Shown: piece by piece, positions 9,692 to 16,693 of the stretch
Layout: every line of letters starts with the position of its first letter
Numbering within the stretch: the stretch's first letter is position 1
Assembly: GCF_003984625.1 (NCBI RefSeq)
Contig: NZ_RWKH01000024.1
Coordinates: 30,227-94,226 of the forward strand
Direction of reading: 5' to 3'
Origin: Variovorax sp. DXTD-1
Lineage (GTDB): Bacteria > Pseudomonadota > Gammaproteobacteria > Burkholderiales > Burkholderiaceae_C
Length of the DNA stretch: 64,000 nt
The notes under the pieces: model-generated
Told to the model about the DNA's origin: nothing
The model's input: only the letters and a program-made list of their open reading frames with translations
The model's database searches: none
Program-made: the position numbers and the translations under genes

Positions 9692-10986
9692 TGCCAAACG
9701 CTGACCAAAACGACATTTTTTTCGACCGCGCCCGCGCCGTCATTCCCGGCGGCGTCAATTCGCCCGTGCGCGCCTTCAAGGCCGTAGGCGGCACGCCGCG
9801 CTTCATCCGCCGTGCCGAAGGCGCCTACTTCTGGGACGCCAACGACAAGCGCTACATCGACTACATCGGATCGTGGGGGCCGATGATCCTCGGCCATGGC
9901 CACCCAGTCGTCGTGGAGGCGGTGCAGAAGGCCGTGCTCGAGGGCTTCTCGTACGGCGCGCCTACCGAGCGCGAGATCGAATTGGCCGAAGCCATCCTCG
10001 CGCTGGTGCCGTCGATGGAGATGGTGCGGCTCGTGAGCTCGGGCACCGAAGCCGCGATGAGCGCGCTGCGCCTGGCGCGCGGCGCTACGGGCCGCAAGCA
10101 CATCATCAAGTTCGAAGGCTGCTACCATGGCCATGCCGATGCGCTGCTGGTCAAGGCCGGCTCGGGCCTGGCCACTTTTGGCCACCCCACCTCGGCCGGC
10201 GTGCCGCCCGAGGTGACGCAGCACACGCTGGTGCTCGAGTACAACAACATCACGCAACTCGAAGAAGCCTTTGCGCTGCACGGCAACGACATCGCCTGCC
10301 TGATGATCGAGGCGATTGCCGGCAACATGAACTTCGTGCGCGCCACGGCCGAATTTGCCAAGCGCTGCCGCGACCTGTGCACGCAGCACGGCGCGCTGCT
10401 GGTCTTCGACGAAGTGATGACCGGTTTTCGCGTCGGCCTGCACGGTGCGCAAGGCGTGCTGGGCATCACGCCCGACCTCACGGTGCTCGGCAAGGTCATC
10501 GGCGGCGGCATGCCGCTCGCGGCCTTCGGCGGCCCGCGCGCCATCATGGAACAGCTTGCGCCGCTGGGCCCCGTCTACCAGGCGGGCACGCTCTCGGGCA
10601 ATCCCGTCGCCACGGCCTGCGGTTTGGCCACGCTGAAGGAAATTGCCAAGCCCGGCTTCTATGAAGCGCTGTCGAAGAAAACGCAGTCGCTGGTCGAAGG
10701 CCTCAAGACTGCCGCCGCGGCCGAAGGCCAGCCCTTCAACGCCGACAGCGAAGGCGGCATGTTCGGCTTCTTCCTGATGAACGAGCTGCCGCAGAACTAC
10801 GCCACGGTGATGACCACCGACAACGCAAAGTTCAACGCGCTGTTCCACGGCCTGCTCAACCGCGGCGTGTACATCGCACCGGCGCTGTACGAAGCGGGCT
10901 TTGTGAGCGCCGCGCACAGCGACGACGACATTGCCGCCACGATCGAAGCCGCGAGGCAGATCTTCAAGGCCTCCGCGCCCCGTTAG
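9691..10986 (+). CDS. hemL: Glutamate-1-semialdehyde 2,1-aminomutase
   Basis: HemL is a PLP enzyme that converts glutamate-1-semialdehyde to 5-aminolevulinate in the C5 haem pathway. Recognisable features are the N-terminal PGGVNSPVRAF, the SSGTEAAMSALRLAR PLP-phosphate loop, FDEVMTGFR, and the PLP lysine in VLGKVIGGGMP. The length of 431 residues is normal. ATG 9691 overlaps the thiD stop and is preferred over a TTG one codon earlier. It is probably cotranscribed with thiD. The strong hairpin downstream terminates the opposing purH transcript. Confidence 0.96.
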   Translation: MPNADQNDIFFDRARAVIPGGVNSPVRAFKAVGGTPRFIRRAEGAYFWDANDKRYIDYIGSWGPMILGHGHPVVVEAVQKAVLEGFSYGAPTEREIELAEAILALVPSMEMVRLVSSGTEAAMSALRLARGATGRKHIIKFEGCYHGHADALLVKAGSGLATFGHPTSAGVPPEVTQHTLVLEYNNITQLEEAFALHGNDIACLMIEAIAGNMNFVRATAEFAKRCRDLCTQHGALLVFDEVMTGFRVGLHGAQGVLGITPDLTVLGKVIGGGMPLAAFGGPRAIMEQLAPLGPVYQAGTLSGNPVATACGLATLKEIAKPGFYEALSKKTQSLVEGLKTAAAAEGQPFNADSEGGMFGFFLMNELPQNYATVMTTDNAKFNALFHGLLNRGVYIAPALYEAGFVSAAHSDDDIAATIEAARQIFKASAPR

Positions 10987-11003
10987 CCGAACCTGCGGCC
11001 CAT

Positions 11004-11050
11004 AAAAAAGCCGGGCTGTCCGCCAGCGAAACGCTGGCGAGCAGCCCGGC
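11004..11050 (-). terminator. Rho-independent terminator of the dusB-fis-purH operon
   Basis: A long hairpin (outer arms GCCGGGCTG and CAGCCCGGC, inner arms CGCCAGCG and CGCTGGCG around a short AA loop) lies between the convergent hemL and purH ends. The A-run at 11004-11009 becomes a U-run after the hairpin on the minus strand, so it terminates purH. There is no U-run on the plus side for hemL. Confidence 0.85.
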
Positions 11051-11082
11051 CTTCGCCCAGACGGGCGCATGGGCGTTGGCGC

Positions 11083-12690
11083 TCAGTGGCGGAAGTGGCG
11101 CACGCCCGAAAGCACCATGACCACGCCGCGCTCGTCGGCCGCGTCGATCACTTCCTGGTCGCGCATCGAACCACCGGGCTGAATGACGCAGCTCGCGCCG
11201 GCGTCGACCACCACGTCGAGGCCGTCGCGGAACGGGAAGAACGCATCGCTCGCCACCGCTGTGTCCTTGAGCGACAGGCCCGCATGCTCGGCCTTGATGC
11301 TCGCGATGCGCGCCGAATCGAGGCGGCTCATCTGGCCCGCGCCCACGCCCATGGTCATGCCGCCGGCGCAGAACACGATGGCGTTGCTCTTCACGTACTT
11401 GGCAACCTTCCATGCGAACAGCAGGTCTTGCAGCTGCTCTGGCGTGGGTTGCTTCTTGGTGACCACCTTAAGGTCGCTGGCCGCGAGCTCGTGGTTGTCA
11501 GCGGTCTGGAGCAACAGGCCCGAACCGACGCGCTTCACGTCCATGGCGTTGCGGCCGTTGTCCCAGTCGGTGGCTCCACCCTTGGGCAGGGCGATTTCGA
11601 GCACGCGCACGTTGAGCTTGGCCTTGGTCGCCTGGAACACCTCGAGCGCCTCGGGCGTATAGCCCGGCGCCATCAGCACTTCGACGAACTGCTTGTTGAC
11701 GGCCTGCGCAGTGGCAAGGTCCACCGGGCGATTGAAGGCGATGATGCCGCCGAAGGCCGAGGTCGGATCAGTCTTGAACGCCTTGCTGTAGGCCTCGAGC
11801 GCGTCCGCGCCCACGGCCACGCCGCACGGGTTGGCGTGCTTCACGATCACGCAGGCCGGCACGTCGAAGCTCTTCACGCATTCCCATGCGGCGTCCGCAT
11901 CGGCGATGTTGTTGTAGCTGAGCTCCTTGCCCTGCAATTGCTTCGCCGACACGAGCGAGCCCGGCGCCGGATGCAGGTCGCGGTAGAACGCGGCCTGCTG
12001 GTGCGGGTTCTCGCCATAGCGCAGGTCCTGCACCTTCACGAAGCGGCCGTTGCTTTGCGCAGGGAACAGCGAGCGCGTGGGCGAAGGCTGGCCGATGCTG
12101 GCCTCGAAGTCGATGGCCGAAAGGTAGTCGCTGATGGCGCCGTCGTAGTCGGCGATGCGGTTGAACGCGGCCACCGAGAACGCGAACTTGGTCTTGTCGC
12201 TGAGCTTGCCACCGGCCTGGAGCTCGGCCAGCGCCACGGGGTATTGCGAGGCGTCGGTCAGCACGCCCACGTCTTTCCAGTTCTTGGCCGCGCTGCGCAC
12301 CATCGCCGGTCCGCCGATGTCGATGTTCTCGATTGCGTCTTCGAGCGTGCAGCCGGCCTTGGCCACCGTGGCTTCGAACGGATAGAGATTGACCACCAGC
12401 AGGTCGATGGTGTCGATGCCGTGTTCCTTGATGGCCGCCACGTGCGCGGGCAGGTCGCGGCGCGCCAGCAGGCCGCCATGAATCTTGGGATGCAGCGTCT
12501 TCACGCGGCCATCGAGCATTTCGGGAAAACCGGTGTGGTCGGCCACTTCGGTGACCGGCAGGCCGGCATCGGCCAGCAGCTTGGCGGTGCCGCCGGTGGA
12601 CAAGAGCTTGATGCCAAGTCCATGCAGCGCTTGCGCGAATTCGAGGATGCCGGTTTTGTCGGAGACGGAGATGAGTGCGGTCTGGGCCAT
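11083..12690 (-). CDS. purH: Bifunctional AICAR transformylase/IMP cyclohydrolase
   Basis: PurH catalyses the last two steps of de novo purine synthesis to IMP. The 535-residue protein begins with the cyclohydrolase (MGS-like) domain, seen in ISVSDKTGILEFA, STGGTAKLL and GRVKTLHPKIHGG. It continues with the transformylase domain, seen in RYGENPHQQAAFY, VIVKHANPCGVA and GAGQMSRLDS. It lies 16 bases after fis in the same orientation and ends at a strong terminator. Confidence 0.97.
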   Translation of the reverse strand: MAQTALISVSDKTGILEFAQALHGLGIKLLSTGGTAKLLADAGLPVTEVADHTGFPEMLDGRVKTLHPKIHGGLLARRDLPAHVAAIKEHGIDTIDLLVVNLYPFEATVAKAGCTLEDAIENIDIGGPAMVRSAAKNWKDVGVLTDASQYPVALAELQAGGKLSDKTKFAFSVAAFNRIADYDGAISDYLSAIDFEASIGQPSPTRSLFPAQSNGRFVKVQDLRYGENPHQQAAFYRDLHPAPGSLVSAKQLQGKELSYNNIADADAAWECVKSFDVPACVIVKHANPCGVAVGADALEAYSKAFKTDPTSAFGGIIAFNRPVDLATAQAVNKQFVEVLMAPGYTPEALEVFQATKAKLNVRVLEIALPKGGATDWDNGRNAMDVKRVGSGLLLQTADNHELAASDLKVVTKKQPTPEQLQDLLFAWKVAKYVKSNAIVFCAGGMTMGVGAGQMSRLDSARIASIKAEHAGLSLKDTAVASDAFFPFRDGLDVVVDAGASCVIQPGGSMRDQEVIDAADERGVVMVLSGVRHFRH

Positions 12691-12706
12691 GGAATATGCC
12701 GTGTAG

Positions 12707-12943
12707 TTATTTCAAAAGTTTGTGTTCAACCAGCTTCTTGCGAAGCGTGTTGCGATTCAGGCCCAACCATTGCGCAGCCTTCGACTGGTTACCCTCGGCG
12801 CGCGTCATCACGACATCGAGCAAGGGTTTCTCGACCACGCGCACGAGCATCTCGTACATGCCGTCGGGTTCGGTGCCGCGCAAATCGCGAAAGTAGCTGT
12901 CCAGACTGGTACGAACGCAGTCCTCGATGTGTTTCTTGCTCAT
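12707..12943 (-). CDS. fis: Fis-family DNA-binding protein
   Basis: A 78-residue nucleoid-associated regulator. The C-terminal helix-turn-helix (GNQSKAAQWLGLNRNTLRKKL) is the hallmark of Fis. The shorter N-terminus compared with the 98-residue enterobacterial protein is usual in betaproteobacteria. ATG 12943 is chosen; an in-frame extension to 12970 would overlap dusB. The dusB-fis linkage is widely conserved and supports the name. Confidence 0.92.
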   Translation of the reverse strand: MSKKHIEDCVRTSLDSYFRDLRGTEPDGMYEMLVRVVEKPLLDVVMTRAEGNQSKAAQWLGLNRNTLRKKLVEHKLLK

Positions 12944-12966
12944 GTTTTTTCTTCTCTTCTTCTCTC

Positions 12967-14025
12967 TCAATCAGCGGCGCAGGCCGCCTCCTCTTCACCG
13001 GACAGCTCTTCGGCCGCCTGGTGCACGGGCATGCGGTCCATGCGGTCCGCCAACCCGTCGAAATAATCGCCGACCGCACGCAGCTGCGCGGCGGAATCTT
13101 CGATGGTGTTCATCTGCGCGCGGAAGGCTTCGCCGTCCGCAAGCGTACGCACATACCAGCCGATGTGCTTGCGCGCAGTGCGCACGCCGCTGAACTCGCC
13201 GTACAGCGCATAGTGCTCCACCAGATGATCGAGCAGCAAGCGGCGAACCTCGATGACGAGCGGCGGCGCAAGATGCGTACCCGTTGCAAGAAAGTGAGAA
13301 ATCTCGCGGAAGATCCAGGGCCGGCCTTGCGCTGCGCGGCCGATCATCACCGCATCGGCGCCAGTGGCCGCGAGCACGTCGCGCGCCTTCTCCGGTGAAT
13401 TGATGTCGCCGTTGGCCACCACGGGAATGCGCACCGCGGCCTTCACGGCGGCAATGGTGTCGTACTCGGCGTTGCCCTTGTAGCCTTGCTCGCGGGTGCG
13501 GCCATGCACGGTGAGCATCTGCACGCCCGCCGATTCGAAATCGCGCGCGAGCCTCACCGCATTGCGGTGCTCCTGGCTCCAGCCGGTGCGCATCTTGAGT
13601 GTGACCGGCACGTTGAAGGGCTGCGCCGCATTCACCACCGCCTGCACGATCTCGCGCGCCAGCGGCTCGTCGCGCATCAACGCGGACCCGGCCCACTTGT
13701 TGCAGACTTTCTTGGCCGGGCAGCCCATGTTGATGTCGATGATCTGCGCGCCACGCTCGATGTTGTAGACCGTGGCCTCGGCCATCATGGCCGCATCGGT
13801 TCCGGCAATCTGCACCGCGATGGGGCCGGGCTCGCCGTCATGGTTGGCGCGGCGCGATGTCTTGAGCGTGTTCCACAGGTCCTTGCGCGAGGTCACCATC
13901 TCGCTGACCGCATAGCCCGCACCCAGCTGGCGGCACAGCATGCGGAAAGGCCGGTCCGTCACGCCGGCCATCGGCGCGGCGAACAGGCGGTTTTCCAGCG
14001 TGTGAGTGCCGATCTGCAGGGTCAT
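12967..14025 (-). CDS. dusB: tRNA-dihydrouridine synthase B
   Basis: A flavin enzyme that reduces uridine to dihydrouridine in the tRNA D-loop. The TIM-barrel FMN domain shows LFAAPMAGVTDRPFR, the active-site cysteine in NMGCPAKKVCNKWAGSAL, VHGRTREQGYKG and VMIGRAAQGRPW. It is followed by the helical RNA-binding domain. ATG 14025 gives 352 residues, a normal length; an open frame continues to 14127 but adds sequence foreign to the family. It is the first gene of dusB-fis-purH. No convincing purine-rich ribosome site is seen before the start. Confidence 0.95.
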   Translation of the reverse strand: MTLQIGTHTLENRLFAAPMAGVTDRPFRMLCRQLGAGYAVSEMVTSRKDLWNTLKTSRRANHDGEPGPIAVQIAGTDAAMMAEATVYNIERGAQIIDINMGCPAKKVCNKWAGSALMRDEPLAREIVQAVVNAAQPFNVPVTLKMRTGWSQEHRNAVRLARDFESAGVQMLTVHGRTREQGYKGNAEYDTIAAVKAAVRIPVVANGDINSPEKARDVLAATGADAVMIGRAAQGRPWIFREISHFLATGTHLAPPLVIEVRRLLLDHLVEHYALYGEFSGVRTARKHIGWYVRTLADGEAFRAQMNTIEDSAAQLRAVGDYFDGLADRMDRMPVHQAAEELSGEEEAACAAD

Positions 14026-14206
14026 GGAGGAGAAAGCGTCGCGAGTTCGGCTGCTGAAAAATGAGGCACGATTGTAGCCACGCGGGATTTCGGCGACTGA
14101 AACGATTTGCGCCTGGGGTAGGGGCATAAAACCCGGCGGCTTCGGCGCTTTCTCCGACCCGTATAGGCAGGCGGGCTACCTATACTGCGTCGACTCATTT
14201 CACCTT

Positions 14207-14677
14207 ATGCAAGCCTGGCTCGACGCTCTTCTGGCGCTACTCGCGCTTCCGCAATTCGGACTCTCCACGCTGTTCATCGCGGCCTTTGTCTCGGCCACGC
14301 TGCTGCCGGTGGGCTCCGAGCCCATTCTGTTCGGCTTGCTCAAGCTCAACCCCGAACTGTTCTGGCCGGCAGTGCTGGTGGCGACGGCGGGCAACACACT
14401 GGGCGGTGCGGTCGACTGGTGGATAGGCTACGGCGCGCACAAGGTCGCAGACAAATACTCGCACTCGAAACATCATGTGCGCGTATTGAGCTGGCTGGAG
14501 CGGCTCGGCCCCAAGGCGTGTCTCTTGAGCTGGCTGCCGATCGTGGGCGATCCGCTCTGCGCGGTGGCGGGTTGGCTCAAGCTGCCGTTCTGGCCATGCC
14601 TCGGTTACATGCTCATCGGCAAATTCTTGCGCTACGTGTGCATGACCGTGGCGCTGCTCTACATCTTTCCGGGGTAG
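14207..14677 (+). CDS. YqaA-family membrane protein (DedA/VTT-like)
   Basis: A 156-residue polytopic inner-membrane protein with hydrophobic segments around residues 5-35, 50-75 and 110-155. The short re-entrant-type motif GSEPILFGLLKLNP and the GNTLGGAVDWWIGYG segment identify the YqaA branch of the SNARE-associated/VTT family. Relatives are proposed to act in membrane homeostasis or lipid scrambling, but the role of YqaA itself is unknown. It is transcribed alone, divergently from dusB and convergently with the GST gene. Confidence 0.8.
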   Translation: MQAWLDALLALLALPQFGLSTLFIAAFVSATLLPVGSEPILFGLLKLNPELFWPAVLVATAGNTLGGAVDWWIGYGAHKVADKYSHSKHHVRVLSWLERLGPKACLLSWLPIVGDPLCAVAGWLKLPFWPCLGYMLIGKFLRYVCMTVALLYIFPG

Positions 14678-14703
14678 CCGGAGCCGGCGCTCCCCGGTCA
14701 AGT

Positions 14704-15378
14704 TCAGCTCAACAGATCGTAGGGGCCGCCGCGTTCCAGCGCACGCCGGTAGGCCGGGCGCGCATAAATGCGCTCCAGGTAGGCCATGAGCCTGGGCCGC
14801 TTTGCATCCAGGCCGCCGCGTGCCTGCGACGCTTCGACGGGAAAGCTCATCTGGATGTCGGCCCCCGTGAACTCATTGCCGGCAAACCATTCGCTCTTGC
14901 CGAGCTCGGCTTCCATGTAATTCAGGTGGCTCTCGATGTTGGGCATGACGATGGCCGCCTTGGCCTTGCCCGAAATCATTTTTGCAATCGGCTTCACGAA
15001 GAAAGGCATCTTGCTGCGCTCGATCTTGTCGAACACCAGCTTGAGCAGCAGCGGCGACATGGCCGTGCCCTCCGCGAAATGCATCCAATAGCGGTAGCGC
15101 AGCGCCTCGGGCGTGCCCGGCGCCGGTGCCAGCCGGCCGTTGCCGTAGCGCTCGATCACCGTCTCGATGATCGCGCCCGATTCCGCCAGCGTAAGGCCGT
15201 CGTCCGTCGTGACCACCGGCGACTTGCCCAGCGGATGAACGGCCCGCAGCGAAGCGGGCGCCAACATGGTCTTCGGATCGCGCTGGTAGTGAACGATCTC
15301 GTAAGGCAGCCCGAGTTCTTCGAGAAGCCACAGCACGCGCTGCGAGCGCGAGTTGTTGAGGTGATGGACGGTGAGCAT
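14704..15378 (-). CDS. Glutathione S-transferase family protein
   Basis: A 224-residue cytosolic GST. The thioredoxin-like N-terminal domain (HHLNNSRSQRVLWLLEELG, then HPLGKSPVV and the glutathione-binding LAESGAII) is followed by the all-helical domain (ADIQMSFPVEAS). The SR pair near the N-terminus suggests a serine- rather than tyrosine-type active site, but the substrate cannot be told. It lies downstream of the two-gene ATPase module on the same strand, 30 bases away, and has core-like GC content. Confidence 0.88.
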   Translation of the reverse strand: MLTVHHLNNSRSQRVLWLLEELGLPYEIVHYQRDPKTMLAPASLRAVHPLGKSPVVTTDDGLTLAESGAIIETVIERYGNGRLAPAPGTPEALRYRYWMHFAEGTAMSPLLLKLVFDKIERSKMPFFVKPIAKMISGKAKAAIVMPNIESHLNYMEAELGKSEWFAGNEFTGADIQMSFPVEASQARGGLDAKRPRLMAYLERIYARPAYRRALERGGPYDLLS

Positions 15379-15408
15379 GGGCGGGGGTGCCGAGGAGGAT
15401 GAAGGGGA

Positions 15409-16692
15409 TTACCGCGGCAGCACTTGCTGCACGGCGTCAGCCGGTTGGGCGGCTGGAATCACGAGCAGCAGTTCTGACTCATCTACCAGGCTGAAAACAG
15501 GGCGCTTGCCTGACAAGCGTTCGCTGCTGTCCAGGATGATCTGAACGCCCTCCCCGCGCTTGTCCATCATGGCGCTACGGCCAGTGAACTCTTGATCCCC
15601 GTCAGGCACTGCGCACTTGGCCAGCAGGCTGGTGACGGCCTCGTTTCGCGCTGCTTGCCTGTACGGCAAGCTTTCCACCGTCATGGTGTTGGGAATGGTC
15701 CCTGGCGAATAGAGCTCCAGTCTGTCGGCAAACATTCGCAACCGGATCTTCGCACCGTGGATCGAGTAGTCCCGGTGTGCCACCGCATTGACCAAGGCCT
15801 CAAAAACCGCCGACAGCTCGTACTGCGGCAGATCGTGTCGCCCCATCTCCTTGCTGGCAAAGACCCGCATGTTCTTCTTGACGAAGTGGCAAGCCGCGAG
15901 CACCTGGGCATCGAGCGGACCGGAAATGTCTTGAGCATCCAGTTGGTAGACGGCATCTCCTTGAGGCAGCACATCCGTTCCGCGATAGGCCACGGCTTGA
16001 ATGAAGGCATTCGGCAACCAACGGCGTGGGTCAGGGCTCGCCATCAAAACGCCGGTAATGGTCGGTCGAGCTGTGCCATCTGCGTCGGGCCTGGCCATCG
16101 CGAGCTTGTCAAGCAACACGTCTCTCGTGTCCTGAACGCGAGTACTGGCAAAGCGCTGCCACAGCGGGGCAGCCAAGTCGTCGAGCGTCGCTCTCGGTAC
16201 CGGCTGTTCGTCGAACCTGATGATGCGAGCCTGACTGCGCTGCTGGAACAAACGCGCCAGGTAGTCAGGTGCCATTTCGCGCTTGGCACTACCGACACGA
16301 TGGAAATAGCCACCGGGGCTTCTGTGCACAAAGAGGCTTCCCGAAACATCGACCTTCAGCACCGGAATCTGCTCGCCAGTGCTACTGGGCAAGGTCAAGC
16401 GCTCAATCACTGGTGCAAGCGGCGGACTGACGATGTCCAAACACAATTGCCGGACAAAGTCCTCCACCAGATCAAGACGATCCAGGGGCACACCGATCAC
16501 CTCGCGCGCGTCGTCCACGCCCAGCACACAAACGCCGCCCCGGCCATTCGCAAAGGCCGCCAGTTCATCGGCCAGCGAGTCACGATGCGGGGCATTTACG
16601 CGTTGCCCGGCAAATCGCACCTCCTTGAACTCGATGAATGAATCTTCGCCGAGGCGGATTTTTTCGAGCAGTTCAGCCACGTTATCAAACAC
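15409..16692 (-). CDS. Schlafen/AlbA-domain ATP-binding protein
   Basis: A 427-residue protein with two recognisable parts. The N-terminal 140 residues match the AlbA_2/Schlafen-like fold (ESFIEFKE-type strand as DSFIEFKEVRF, then LAAFANGRGGVCVLGVDD). The C-terminal half carries a GHKL-type ATP-binding module (ALVNAVAHRDYS, then RLELYSPGTIP), as in RecG-like transcriptional regulator families. The function is not known; such proteins occur as regulators and in mobile defence modules. The GTG start at 16692 has GGGAGGT five bases upstream and lies one base after the TrlF-like stop, so the two are translationally coupled. GC is visibly lower than in neighbouring core genes. Confidence 0.8.
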   Translation of the reverse strand: MFDNVAELLEKIRLGEDSFIEFKEVRFAGQRVNAPHRDSLADELAAFANGRGGVCVLGVDDAREVIGVPLDRLDLVEDFVRQLCLDIVSPPLAPVIERLTLPSSTGEQIPVLKVDVSGSLFVHRSPGGYFHRVGSAKREMAPDYLARLFQQRSQARIIRFDEQPVPRATLDDLAAPLWQRFASTRVQDTRDVLLDKLAMARPDADGTARPTITGVLMASPDPRRWLPNAFIQAVAYRGTDVLPQGDAVYQLDAQDISGPLDAQVLAACHFVKKNMRVFASKEMGRHDLPQYELSAVFEALVNAVAHRDYSIHGAKIRLRMFADRLELYSPGTIPNTMTVESLPYRQAARNEAVTSLLAKCAVPDGDQEFTGRSAMMDKRGEGVQIILDSSERLSGKRPVFSLVDESELLLVIPAAQPADAVQQVLPR

Positions 16693-16693
16693 T

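Noticed and set aside
11086..13398. 770-codon plus-strand open frame across purH, fis and dusB
   Set aside because: It runs antisense through three well-identified genes and has the Arg/His/Ala bias of a shadow.
14678..14703. Terminator between the yqaA-type and GST genes
   Set aside because: A GC-rich self-complementary stretch is present but there is no T-run and the arms are short.
15409..16692. Assigning the Schlafen/AlbA-type gene to a named defence system
   Set aside because: I cannot confirm a match to any named system from sequence alone, so no system name is given.
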